From UBA1672 sp050633285 (lineage in GTDB: Bacteria > Pseudomonadota > Alphaproteobacteria > Micavibrionales > Micavibrionaceae): a DNA stretch of 64,000 nucleotides. Within the stretch, counting starts at the first letter, position 1. Each line of letters opens with the position of its first letter. Positions 1-8,257 of the stretch are shown here, piece after piece. The position numbers and the translations under genes were made by a program. Below the pieces are notes generated by a model. The model searched no databases, was not told where the DNA came from, and worked only from the letters and a program-made list of their open reading frames with translations. The DNA is taken from NCBI GenBank assembly GCA_050633285.1, contig JBOEGG010000001.1:1-64000 (forward strand), in the 5' to 3' direction.

Positions 1-161
1 TCCGACCAACTGTCCACTCATGTGTATCTCCTTATGGTGTATCAATGAAGTTAATGACCATGAGATAAACTAGAGTTATTGTCAATGATACAATTTATAC
101 GACACACTATCGGAGTCACTTAAGTGTTCTCAGTAGACCTAGCCTATGTGGGACAGGAGGA

Positions 162-611
162 TTAATCGCTGTTAACCCATGTGAGGATGGCCTCTGTTGC
201 ACTTTTACCCAAAAGGTCTATGTGCCCTCTATCTTCGCAAGAGTAGGATATTTTCATATGCACCCACGCCTCCATAGATTCTGCTAGCCTAGATCTATCA
301 ACGCTCAGTTGAAGAGGGTGCTCTAGTATCGGTTCGTGCAATAGCTCGTCCATAAAGTTCGCTGTCTCTTCATCAATACCACTATAACAATGCATCCCCC
401 ACTTAGTTGTCCAAAATTCTTCGAGGCATTTGTTAGCATCTATAGGCTTATTTGACGTTAAACATCTAAAATCTGTGATAGGAATAATAAATCCTTCTGT
501 TTCCTTCTGAGTACATGAAATTCCTCCTACTTGGCGACTATAAATAACCCCTGTAGTGTGAGGGATGATTAAAGTAAAAACCCTAGTTTCTCCAAGATAT
601 ATCCTAATCAT
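162..611 (-). CDS. DUF6210-like hypothetical protein
   Basis: A 149-residue cytosolic protein without signal peptide or membrane segment. The N-terminal part (about residues 14-45), with TTGVIYSRQVGG followed by a Cys and an EGFIIPI segment, resembles my recollection of the DUF6210 family, whose function is unknown. The middle is acidic and rich in Trp and Glu. The start is supported by a GGAG about 8 bases upstream of the ATG. It stands alone, in the same orientation as the HEPN-like gene about 180 bp upstream, in a gene-poor stretch beyond the tRNA-Ser gene. DUF6210 proteins occur sporadically, which would fit an accessory gene. The family call is from memory of motifs and is moderate at best. 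Confidence 0.55.
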   Translation of the reverse strand: MIRIYLGETRVFTLIIPHTTGVIYSRQVGGISCTQKETEGFIIPITDFRCLTSNKPIDANKCLEEFWTTKWGMHCYSGIDEETANFMDELLHEPILEHPLQLSVDRSRLAESMEAWVHMKISYSCEDRGHIDLLGKSATEAILTWVNSD

Positions 612-793
612 ATCTTCTGCTCCATAAATACTTCTATCTCATAGTAGATCTTACTGCACTGATAGAACAGTGAGTAATTTAACATGATTAATAACTGAAT
701 GGTGGTACAGCATAGGGGGGGTACGGGGGATAAGAAATTAAACCACATCCTAGATATACCCTCTCAGATTTTTGTGGTGTTTTTGGCTGCACA

Positions 794-2149
794 CTAATCT
801 AAGTTATCTAACCCCTCTGTCTCACGGCCTTCCTCAGGTGCAACATCACCACAACTCTCAGAAAAGTTTGGGTATTCACTCAAATCTATATCAACCCCAC
901 CACCACTCAACTCAACAGCCCTTTGCTTTATCAAAAAATGGTCGAATGATGCAGCTTCTCTTCCGTATGTCTGCGGGTTGTTTTCAACATGGTTTAGCAA
1001 GAACAATAGGGATTCACGTTCAAACAAGTACAGAAAGGGCTCAACAGCGGAGCCAAATCTACTATCGGCGACCTTATAGCTAACACTACTAGTATAATAA
1101 GTGCTTAATAGCTTACAAAATTCACCCTGCCACTCTTGAGTATCTGAAATAGCCAAAACAAGTTTCCACGCATCTGAATCAATTTTATACCGGCAGTCCT
1201 TTAGCCATAATTCTAAATCGGTATAATATTCAGAGAGGTCTTTTTTAACAAAAAAACCATATATAGAGCCAGTAGGCACAGTTTCAACTGCATGCTTGAT
1301 TATTATTTGCGCATCCCCACTAAGAAGACTATATATTTCCGGACACCTAGCTAAGAAATTAATTAAGAGCTTCGCCACCTGCTCGGAAGAAGAAATACGA
1401 CTATAATAATCTTTTTCTATTTCTATTCTAGACATTAGACTTGCCTTATTCCTATCCCAAACCACTAGTAGTGCCTGAGTATTAATTCTCCTATTTTCTT
1501 GCGCTTTATCATTCATGGCCTTAAAAGCCATTTTCCACAAAAACCTAAATATAGCTATTTCTGTTTCTGGTTTTAACTTGTTTAAATATGCGCTTTCTAG
1601 GTAACGCTTCACTTTATCTCTAGTATTCAAAGCTTCCGCATTATCAGCCAAGTCCTCTATCAATAAATTAGATACACCCTTTGCATAATAAGGCGGAACT
1701 GTGAGAACATCATCAAGCACATTTCTTAACAACGCTCGAGTAGTTTCCTTGTTAGGGCTATGCAATTCTCGGTCACCATTAAGTATGGGATGCGCTGCGA
1801 TGTGTCTTTGCTTTTGTAAATATCTAAGATTTTCCAGTTGAGGAGTTCCCAATAAATTGGTTTTCGCACAGGTATCCTCTATTAGCTTTATCTCCCAAGT
1901 CGATGACCTAGAATCTCTGTTTTGCTGTTGAGTAATTTCATCCAAAATACTCTTTGCCGCGGCATCAGCATATAGATCATACAAATACTGAAGCTTGTAT
2001 ACTATATCGCACACTGTAACCGACCAGAGCATAACAACAGCAGATCTAAAATTAGAGTTTTGATAAGATGATATTACCTCTAAAAAATATTCTTTAGTCT
2101 TCGGCATATATATTTTTTCAGATATCTCTTCTAAAGAAAACTCTTTCAT
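794..2149 (-). CDS. Hypothetical protein with possible N-terminal HEPN domain
   Basis: A 451-residue protein of unknown function. Residues about 20-160 look like a HEPN-type helical bundle. A helix with FRSAVVMLWSVTVCDIVY (near 34-51) matches the usual first long HEPN helix. About 80 residues later comes YLQKQRHIAAHP, containing R-x4-H, the motif of HEPN ribonucleases and nucleotidyltransferase-associated toxins. The remaining ~300 residues are alpha-helical and charged, with no motif I recognise, and end in an acidic tail. There is no signal peptide. A GAGG lies about 11 bases before the ATG. The gene is between a tRNA-Ser gene and a DUF6210-like gene in a sparse region, consistent with an accessory, perhaps defence-related, locus. 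The HEPN assignment is inference from pattern only. Confidence 0.6.
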   Translation of the reverse strand: MKEFSLEEISEKIYMPKTKEYFLEVISSYQNSNFRSAVVMLWSVTVCDIVYKLQYLYDLYADAAAKSILDEITQQQNRDSRSSTWEIKLIEDTCAKTNLLGTPQLENLRYLQKQRHIAAHPILNGDRELHSPNKETTRALLRNVLDDVLTVPPYYAKGVSNLLIEDLADNAEALNTRDKVKRYLESAYLNKLKPETEIAIFRFLWKMAFKAMNDKAQENRRINTQALLVVWDRNKASLMSRIEIEKDYYSRISSSEQVAKLLINFLARCPEIYSLLSGDAQIIIKHAVETVPTGSIYGFFVKKDLSEYYTDLELWLKDCRYKIDSDAWKLVLAISDTQEWQGEFCKLLSTYYTSSVSYKVADSRFGSAVEPFLYLFERESLLFLLNHVENNPQTYGREAASFDHFLIKQRAVELSGGGVDIDLSEYPNFSESCGDVAPEEGRETEGLDNLD

Positions 2150-2596
2150 TACTAAACCGCCTCAATACCAATCTCATGTTTAAAAGCAAAAACCACAATA
2201 CCCAAACACAACTACTACCATAAGTGCATAATACAAACTATACGAATAATTGCCCATACAACAAAAAGGTCTGAAGGCACTATCTAAACAAAATAGATAA
2301 CTATCATTTTCCTATTGAAAAGTGACACACAATAGTGCTACACACGAAACAACAAAGATAACCTTAAGACACTGTTCTAAAATAACTATTGGGAATAACA
2401 CAGGAAATCCCATCCTCTCCTCCATTGCCTCCCTCATCCCTTTTAAATCAAATAGTTATAAACTTCAGTACCTTAGGTTTGCCATTGCACCACAATAGTG
2501 CCATGCAAAAACCATAACCACCATCAAAGGGATAATCCCTTCGATACGAAAAGCATAAAACATTAAAAAAGAAAAGCTGAAACAAGATGCCTTAAA
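2150..2596. other. Gene-free AT-rich stretch next to tRNA-Ser
   Basis: About 450 bases without a convincing coding region on either strand. It is AT-rich and carries an 11-base direct repeat, CACAATAGTGC, at 2328-2338 and 2491-2501. No integrase, attachment-site duplicate of the tRNA end or terminator hairpin was found. It separates the tRNA 3' end from the accessory genes to the left. Confidence 0.5.
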
Positions 2597-2689
2597 TGGC
2601 GGAAACGGAGGGATTCGAACCCTCGATGAAGCTATAAACTCCATACTCCCTTAGCAGGGGAGCGCCTTCAGCCACTCGGCCACGTTTCC
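2597..2689 (-). tRNA. tRNA-Ser (anticodon GCU)
   Basis: The minus strand folds as a class II tRNA. The acceptor arm is GGAAACG paired with CGTTTCC, the D-arm region starts TGGCCGAGTGG, and the anticodon stem CTCCC/GGGAG has loop CTGCTAA, which gives anticodon GCT (plus strand 2653-2655). A long variable arm follows, and the T-arm contains GGTTCGAATCC. A 3' CCA is encoded (plus-strand TGG at 2597-2599). It reads AGC/AGU serine codons. Its 3' end faces the gene-poor accessory stretch, as is common where islands integrate at tRNA genes. Confidence 0.96.
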
Positions 2690-2747
2690 ATTTAAAAAAA
2701 CAAAAGATACCCAATAAATTAAGTACCTCCGTAATTCTACAGTGGGG

Positions 2748-2775
2748 ACTATAATACGATATTCTCTGCTGTAAA
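2748..2775 (-). promoter_or_regulatory. Probable sigma70 promoter of tRNA-Ser
   Basis: Read on the minus strand: TTTACA, a 16-base spacer, then TATAGT. Transcription would start about 50 bases before the mature tRNA. The position and spacing fit a housekeeping promoter, but this is by eye only. Confidence 0.45.
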
Positions 2776-2834
2776 GCATAAATCATATAACAAACGCAAA
2801 AAAATGCGACTTCATCCCATAAAAGTTAAATAAT

Positions 2835-3764
2835 CTAACGAGATTTCCCTTTTAAAAGCCCCCGAATGAGACCTTTCTCATAGTAATATGATTGCAGACA
2901 ATTAAACCGCATATGAGAACGCGGAGCATATCGCGCAATATAATAGACAGCACAAAGCATTGAAAATTTAATCAACTTTTTCAGCCAAGCAAAAGAAAAA
3001 CCATCATAGCCCTGGAACCATTCAGGGTGAAGCAACACACGCCCCCAACCATACCTCTCATACCGACGTAGAATCCACATCTCATCAAGATTACGCATAG
3101 GAATAATATGAGACACAATAGCATCCTCTACTTGCCACGCCTTATGTCCTTGTTTGGCTAATAATTGCGCAAGTGCCGTATCATTACCCATTGGATACCG
3201 CCCTCCCGATTTCGGGCCAACATTTGTCGGGAATCTGACTTTATCTTCTGTAAAAATAGACGAACGAAAAGCAGAATTAGGGCCAAAAACCATTTCAGGG
3301 TTAATTTCGCCACGTACCGTTCCCTCATTAATTGCAAAAACCATCGAAAGGTTAACCCAATCGAGCACCCACGCTTTTGGCTCTTGCTCCCAATAAGGAC
3401 GAATTTCACCACCAAAAATATTATAATCCGCACACTTATCAGCACAACGTACATACGCATTTAACCAATCAGGATCAGCAATAACATCATCATCAGTCAA
3501 TATAACAAGATCCGTATCCAAAGAGACACGATCCAACCCCGTATTCATGGCAAACGACTTCCCTGCTGTTTTTTCAGAGAGGATAGTTAAAGGTAAGTTT
3601 TCCTGATATGATTGAAGAATATCCACGGTGCTATCTGTACTGTTATTATCAACAGCAATGATTTCCAATTTATCAAACGGATAATCTAATTTCTCTAACG
3701 CATCAAACATCAAAGGAATACGCGTAGCGCCGTTATGAGTCGCGAAAACAAGACTTATCTTCAT
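2835..3764 (-). CDS. Family 2 glycosyltransferase
   Basis: A 309-residue GT-A fold glycosyltransferase that moves a sugar from a nucleotide-sugar donor onto a polysaccharide or lipid acceptor, probably at the inner membrane. The N-terminus ISLVFATHNG and the IIAVDNNSTDST segment are the usual nucleotide-binding strands. VILTDDDV (near residue 90) carries the metal-binding Asp cluster, and WILRRYERYGWG near the C-terminal third fits the acceptor-side region. A hydrophobic helix (FSMLCAVYYIARYA) near the end could tether it to the membrane. It is paralogous to the glycosyltransferase at 5406-6356 (shared TDDD, GPN, YPMG and RR-ER-G segments) and lies divergent from the flippase. The sugar specificity cannot be read. 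Confidence 0.88.
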   Translation of the reverse strand: MKISLVFATHNGATRIPLMFDALEKLDYPFDKLEIIAVDNNSTDSTVDILQSYQENLPLTILSEKTAGKSFAMNTGLDRVSLDTDLVILTDDDVIADPDWLNAYVRCADKCADYNIFGGEIRPYWEQEPKAWVLDWVNLSMVFAINEGTVRGEINPEMVFGPNSAFRSSIFTEDKVRFPTNVGPKSGGRYPMGNDTALAQLLAKQGHKAWQVEDAIVSHIIPMRNLDEMWILRRYERYGWGRVLLHPEWFQGYDGFSFAWLKKLIKFSMLCAVYYIARYAPRSHMRFNCLQSYYYEKGLIRGLLKGKSR

Positions 3765-3979
3765 CTCTTGAATAACCTTATTATTTTAAAGATCATGAAT
3801 CATTCTCCTAATAAATGCCTGAATTAAATTGCATATTATCCATAATATTGTATAAATATGTACCAATTTTATGTAAGGAACATATAGGCAATACCCTCTA
3901 CGTGCAAAGGCTATTTAGCCATAAAAACCTTTCAAAATAAGCGCTGTAGAAAACAAGCTTAACGCACAGAAAAGAATAT

Positions 3980-5404
3980 ATGCACTTTAACTTCATCTGG
4001 GTTTTGTTAGAAAAATTTGGAACATCCCTGCTCTCTGTAGGTATGTTCTTTATATATGCCTACCTGCTATCCCCCAGTGAAATGGGAATTGCCGTTATGA
4101 TATTGGCAATCACCCAATTCCTATCCACGATGATTAGTACATTATTTGAAGATGCCATGGTGCAACTCGATAAAATAACAAACAAACATATAAACACCGC
4201 ATTTTGTTCCGCCACAATTCTATCCGTTATTTGTGCGCTTCTAACGATATCCGGTTTCACTTATTTTACCCCCCATATAGCGCATTACAACACCCTTGCC
4301 CTGACCACCTTCGCCAGTCTTGAAATAATACTAACAAATATAGGGCTAACCTATGTCGCACAACTCAGAAGAGATGGTAATTTCAAAGTGCTTGCACTAC
4401 GTGTCATAATAGGACGCATTTGCGGCGCAATATGTGGATTGGTGGCCATACTTTCAGGCCTAGGCGCATGGGCAATCATCATACAAAGCGTCATCGGAAC
4501 TGCGCTACAAACAATCATTCTAATTGCAGCAGTAAGAAATATCCCTACCCTAACTTTAGATATACCAACACTTAAATATTACATATCCTTCGGATCAAAA
4601 TTATCACTTAAACGATTGCAATGGGACATCATCATCAAAGCAATGCCAATAATTGCAGGGATAACATCAGGTACTGCCGCTGCCGGACATTTAGGCTTCG
4701 CATGGCGTATAGTAGAGCTTTTCAGAAGCGCAATAGTAAGCGGCCTAATGAATTACCTTCTACCGCATTTTTCTCGTATACAAAAATCTAAAAACCGTAT
4801 GGCACAGGAATTCATATCAACAACATCCCTGGTCGTATTTTTCTCATCACCCATATTTTTAGGTCTTATGGTCACAGCGCCCCTTATTATAACAACCCTA
4901 TTCGAACCCAAATGGTATCCTACTATTCCGATTATACAGCTCTTTTGTATATCTGCACTCCTGAGCTGCTACAGAGTAACAGCAACAATATCCATGACAG
5001 CCTGCGGACACCCTGAGAAAATGCTGCATGAAGGCATGATCGTAACATCAATATCCATGCTCACAATGTTCTTAATTGGACATATTGGCCCTTGGATTCT
5101 CCCAATAATCTTTATCCTTCAAATCGTCACCCTACTTCCGATAAGCATACGAATTATAAACGATTTAATAGGCATGACATGGAAAGAACAATTATTTCCA
5201 ACTATGAAATATGCAACCCCCAGCATCATGATGGCTCTCATACTCTATCTACTCCAAATACTATTCCCCACGCACCCCATCATCAATATGTTGCATTTTC
5301 AAATCCCAGTAGGAATTACAATTTTCACCTTAATTACACTTGTATTTTATCAAAAAGAAATTACAAGTTGGTATGCAAGCCTCACAATGAAAGACAACCC
5401 TTAA
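3980..5404 (+). CDS. Polysaccharide flippase (MOP superfamily, Wzx-like)
   Basis: A 474-residue integral membrane protein with about 12-14 hydrophobic segments over its whole length. It resembles the polysaccharide-biosynthesis/O-antigen flippases of the MOP (MATE-like) superfamily. The N-terminus LEKFGTSLLSVGMFFIYAYLL is the typical first helix followed by the SPSEMG turn found in this family, and GLGAWAII falls in the mid-protein repeat. It would move undecaprenyl-linked glycans across the inner membrane. The gene is followed after a single base by a glycosyltransferase on the same strand, so the two are almost certainly co-transcribed. No clear Shine-Dalgarno precedes the ATG. Substrate unknown. 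Confidence 0.85.
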   Translation: MHFNFIWVLLEKFGTSLLSVGMFFIYAYLLSPSEMGIAVMILAITQFLSTMISTLFEDAMVQLDKITNKHINTAFCSATILSVICALLTISGFTYFTPHIAHYNTLALTTFASLEIILTNIGLTYVAQLRRDGNFKVLALRVIIGRICGAICGLVAILSGLGAWAIIIQSVIGTALQTIILIAAVRNIPTLTLDIPTLKYYISFGSKLSLKRLQWDIIIKAMPIIAGITSGTAAAGHLGFAWRIVELFRSAIVSGLMNYLLPHFSRIQKSKNRMAQEFISTTSLVVFFSSPIFLGLMVTAPLIITTLFEPKWYPTIPIIQLFCISALLSCYRVTATISMTACGHPEKMLHEGMIVTSISMLTMFLIGHIGPWILPIIFILQIVTLLPISIRIINDLIGMTWKEQLFPTMKYATPSIMMALILYLLQILFPTHPIINMLHFQIPVGITIFTLITLVFYQKEITSWYASLTMKDNP

Positions 5405-5405
5405 C

Positions 5406-6356
5406 ATGCTCCATATCGATGTAATTATTGCAACATACAATAGTGAAAAACGGATTGCGCAAACGTTAGAATCCTTACAAAAAATGGATGACTATTTAAA
5501 AGAATTTCCAATTAAATGGGCACTACATATCATTGATAATAATAGCAAGGATCAAACGCAAAAAGTAATAAAAGAGAATAAAGGAACCCTCCCCCTACAT
5601 TTATCTTTTTGTGAACGCACAGGAAAATCCGCAGCCCTTAACTCCTGCTTTTCCAACCTAACAGCAGAGCTCATCGTACTAACCGATGATGACGTAAAAG
5701 TCGCAGAAGACTGGTTAGAAAAAATCTGGACATGTGCACAAGAACAACCGGACTTTGATGTCTTTACCGGAAATATTATTGGTAACTGGGAAAAAGAAAT
5801 AGACCCGAAACTCAAATCATGGATTCCTATTGGCTCAACATATGCCCTACGGGAAAACAACATATCTGGCCCATGTGACCCCGGTGATGTATGGGGCCCT
5901 AATATGATTATTAGGAAATCGGCACTCGATAAAACCAACTTTCAATTTGATGAAAACTTAGGCCCAACACCTGCAACTCTCTACCCAATGGGAGAAGAAA
6001 CAAATATCGCAAAGCGCCTCTCAAAAGCAGGCCATAAATCCTATTTCAACCACCGCGCAATAATTAAACATTTAATCAAAAAAGAAACGATAAACGATGA
6101 TTGGGTCATTCGCCGCGCCGAAAGGCTGGGCTACGGTATCTTTGCCAACGGCACCGAAGATTATAATGAAAGAAAAATGAACACCATTTCATTACATAAT
6201 GAACTGCGCTTAACCCGACTGATCTGGACTGTTATATACCCAATCACATTTATAATACCACGATGCAAACATAGCTTCTGGAGTAAATGGAAATACTTTT
6301 ACTACCGTGGACTACTAAAAAGCTATAATGAGTTCATATTGAAAGCATCAAAATAA
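5406..6356 (+). CDS. Family 2 glycosyltransferase
   Basis: A 316-residue GT-A glycosyltransferase. IDVIIATYNSEKRIAQTL starts the nucleotide-binding fold, LHIIDNNSKDQT is the second strand, and LIVLTDDDV holds the metal-binding Asp motif. The later VWGPNMIIRKSAL, YPMGEETNIAKRL and WVIRRAERLGYG segments match its paralog at 2835-3764. A short hydrophobic stretch (IWTVIYPITFIIP) sits near the C-terminus. It starts one base after the flippase stop, indicating translational coupling and a joint role in building and exporting a surface glycan. Donor and acceptor are unknown. Confidence 0.88.
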   Translation: MLHIDVIIATYNSEKRIAQTLESLQKMDDYLKEFPIKWALHIIDNNSKDQTQKVIKENKGTLPLHLSFCERTGKSAALNSCFSNLTAELIVLTDDDVKVAEDWLEKIWTCAQEQPDFDVFTGNIIGNWEKEIDPKLKSWIPIGSTYALRENNISGPCDPGDVWGPNMIIRKSALDKTNFQFDENLGPTPATLYPMGEETNIAKRLSKAGHKSYFNHRAIIKHLIKKETINDDWVIRRAERLGYGIFANGTEDYNERKMNTISLHNELRLTRLIWTVIYPITFIIPRCKHSFWSKWKYFYYRGLLKSYNEFILKASK

Positions 6357-6379
6357 AGCCTTAACCACCATCTTCAGGC

Positions 6380-6414
6380 AAAAAATTGCCCCGCAACACC
6401 GGCTGCGAGGCAAT
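6380..6414 (-). terminator. Rho-independent terminator of the MBL/YceI operon
   Basis: On the minus strand an 11-base stem (ATTGCCTCGCA with TGCGGGGCAAT, one mismatch) with an 8-base loop runs into a run of T residues. It lies about 20 bases past the stop codon at 6433 and between convergent genes. Confidence 0.75.
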
Positions 6415-6432
6415 CAATATTATAAATTAACT

Positions 6433-7515
6433 TTACTTATAGCTTGCCGCAGCATCAGAAACCATACCCACCTGATATGGGACAGAAGCCTCAAACCCAT
6501 AATACTCACCATATTTAGGGCGCAACATATTCGTTGCGATACGCGCATGCTCAATCACAAATGAATGCACAAGCGCCTCATGGTTATTCGGCTGTGCCGC
6601 AAATAGCTTATCCCAATCAACCATAGAAGCCGATTTTTTAACAACAGCTTCCAAATCATCCAAATACTCCAACATAAACTTAACATCCGCTCTGCGCCCG
6701 ACATTTCCATGACCACTCGATAAGAACGTCCACTTTTCACCCGCAATAGCCTCCAGATTATTTCTAAAATACACATAATTCTCTGAACCGCCAAAGCCCA
6801 AGAATGGCATTTGATCCGGGTTTATATGATCCGGAATATGAAGGATACCTTCTTCCTCCAAAATCCACATTGCACTATCATCCGTATGCGCCGCATGCTC
6901 AAAACCATGCACACGTAATGTTTGCCCCTCAAACTCCATTTGACCATTTGCAAAAGAAAGAATTTTGGTCGCCATAGGTAACGTGGATTTCAAGAACTTT
7001 TGCTTTTTAACCGTCTGATCCGTCGCAATAATATCCAACACATGCCCCTGCTTTTTTGCATACTCCACAAAGACATTAATACCGCCAATATGATCCGCAT
7101 GATTATGCGAATATACTACCGCTGTGACAGGCTTATCTGTTACAGACTCTATTGCCCCCAAAACTTTCGGTGCATGATCTGCCCCTAACGGATCCAAGAG
7201 CAATACCCCGTTCTCACCCACGTAGAAGCTCGTATTATAATTTCCTGTAAAAACCCAATAACTATGTTGGGTTAATCGTTGCACCAATGTCTTTCCATGA
7301 ACCGCCGCATCAAAAATATCTGCAACATTCTCAGTTGCACCCAAAACCTTCTGCGCTGAAGCCTCTACATAAGATCTTCCCGTTGTGGATTTATACCCAC
7401 CATCAGGAACATAATTATACGCACGACCATGCCCATGCTCATCCGCAAAAACACCATTAGGCGCCATAAAAACTGTGGCACAGACCAATAAACATATTTT
7501 TATTTTAATCATCAC
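6433..7515 (-). CDS. Exported metallo-beta-lactamase-fold hydrolase
   Basis: A 360-residue protein with an N-terminal signal peptide (IKICLLVCATVFMAPNGVFA, cleavage after about residue 24), so it acts in the periplasm or outside. The MBL fold is shown by the zinc motif YSHNHADHIGG (H-x-H-x-D-H), FEHAAHTDDSAMW for the next His/Asp, and HIPDHI and SSGHGNVG for later ligands. Substrate unknown; members include lactonases, sulfatases and quinoprotein-associated hydrolases. It is followed by a terminator and preceded by yceI with a 15-base gap, so both are likely one transcript. The divergent LysR-type gene is a candidate regulator. Confidence 0.85.
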   Translation of the reverse strand: MMIKIKICLLVCATVFMAPNGVFADEHGHGRAYNYVPDGGYKSTTGRSYVEASAQKVLGATENVADIFDAAVHGKTLVQRLTQHSYWVFTGNYNTSFYVGENGVLLLDPLGADHAPKVLGAIESVTDKPVTAVVYSHNHADHIGGINVFVEYAKKQGHVLDIIATDQTVKKQKFLKSTLPMATKILSFANGQMEFEGQTLRVHGFEHAAHTDDSAMWILEEEGILHIPDHINPDQMPFLGFGGSENYVYFRNNLEAIAGEKWTFLSSGHGNVGRRADVKFMLEYLDDLEAVVKKSASMVDWDKLFAAQPNNHEALVHSFVIEHARIATNMLRPKYGEYYGFEASVPYQVGMVSDAAASYK

Positions 7516-7530
7516 AATACAACTTTCTTC

Positions 7531-8169
7531 TTATGATTCTGACTTCACAAACTCGGCTTCAATTTCAATTTTGACATCATCACCAATATTCGGAACATAA
7601 GTGTCCATACCAAAATCAGAGCGCTTAATCGTGCCAGTAGCCGAGAACCCTAAAGCAGGCACACCTGTGAACGGCTTTTTCAAAAATGCGCCATTAAAGA
7701 CCACATTTAAACGAACAGGTTTTGTAACGCCCAAGAACGTTAAATCCCCCGTCATAATTCCTTCATTATCACTCGTTTTTTCAATAGAACGCGATTCAAA
7801 GGCAATCTGCGGAAACTTGACGGAATTAAACCAACCTTCTCCTTTAGATAAGACCTCATCAAAATTCTCTTCCTCAGGATATGGGTAATCTGTCTTCAAA
7901 GAATTCGGGTCAATACGAACAGATATCGTACTTTTCTCAGGAGATGTTGGATTAAAATCAAGGGTCGCATCTACAGATGTAAAACGTGCGACATAATCAC
8001 TTAAACCAAGGTGGTTAACCTTCCATACAACAGAAGCATGAGTCTTATCTACATCATAGATCCCTGCCGGCATTTGGTTATATGATTGATCCGCAGCATT
8101 CGCAATCACTGGCAAAGCAGACACACCAACAACGGCAAACGCCAAAAGTTTGGGTAATTTTTGTCTCAT
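7531..8169 (-). CDS. yceI: YceI family periplasmic protein
   Basis: About 212 residues with a signal peptide (KLPKLLAFAVVGVSALPVIANA). The mature part begins with the classic YceI pattern GIYDVDKTHASVVWKVNHLG, then MTGDLTFLGVTKPVRLNVVF and a C-terminal IGDDVKIEIEAEF. YceI proteins are lipocalin-like beta-barrels that bind polyisoprenoids or quinone-like ligands. I chose the ATG at 8169 because AGGA lies about 9 bases upstream; the ATG nine bases earlier overlaps that ribosome site. It lies just upstream of the MBL-fold gene in the same operon and divergent from the LysR-type regulator. Confidence 0.9.
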   Translation of the reverse strand: MRQKLPKLLAFAVVGVSALPVIANAADQSYNQMPAGIYDVDKTHASVVWKVNHLGLSDYVARFTSVDATLDFNPTSPEKSTISVRIDPNSLKTDYPYPEEENFDEVLSKGEGWFNSVKFPQIAFESRSIEKTSDNEGIMTGDLTFLGVTKPVRLNVVFNGAFLKKPFTGVPALGFSATGTIKRSDFGMDTYVPNIGDDVKIEIEAEFVKSES

Positions 8170-8229
8170 AACGTACATCCTGATTTTTTAATAATGCACA
8201 AGACTACCACTAAGCTTTACATTCACCCA

Positions 8230-8257
8230 ATGCATATATAATATTATCATTATGCAT
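8230..8257. promoter_or_regulatory. Inverted repeat over the lysR start codon
   Basis: ATGCATA (8230-8236) and TATGCAT (8251-8257) form a dyad with 14 AT-rich bases between; the right arm contains the ATG of the LysR-type gene. LysR proteins bind dyads of about this size between divergent promoters and often repress themselves. The assignment as operator is inference. Confidence 0.4.

Noticed and set aside
2328..2501. The CACAATAGTGC pair as an insertion or attachment-site repeat
   Set aside because: Eleven bases, no flanking inverted repeats or transposase; likely chance.
2592..2786. A 64-residue open reading frame on the minus strand
   Set aside because: It runs straight through the tRNA-Ser gene, so it is a by-product of that RNA sequence.
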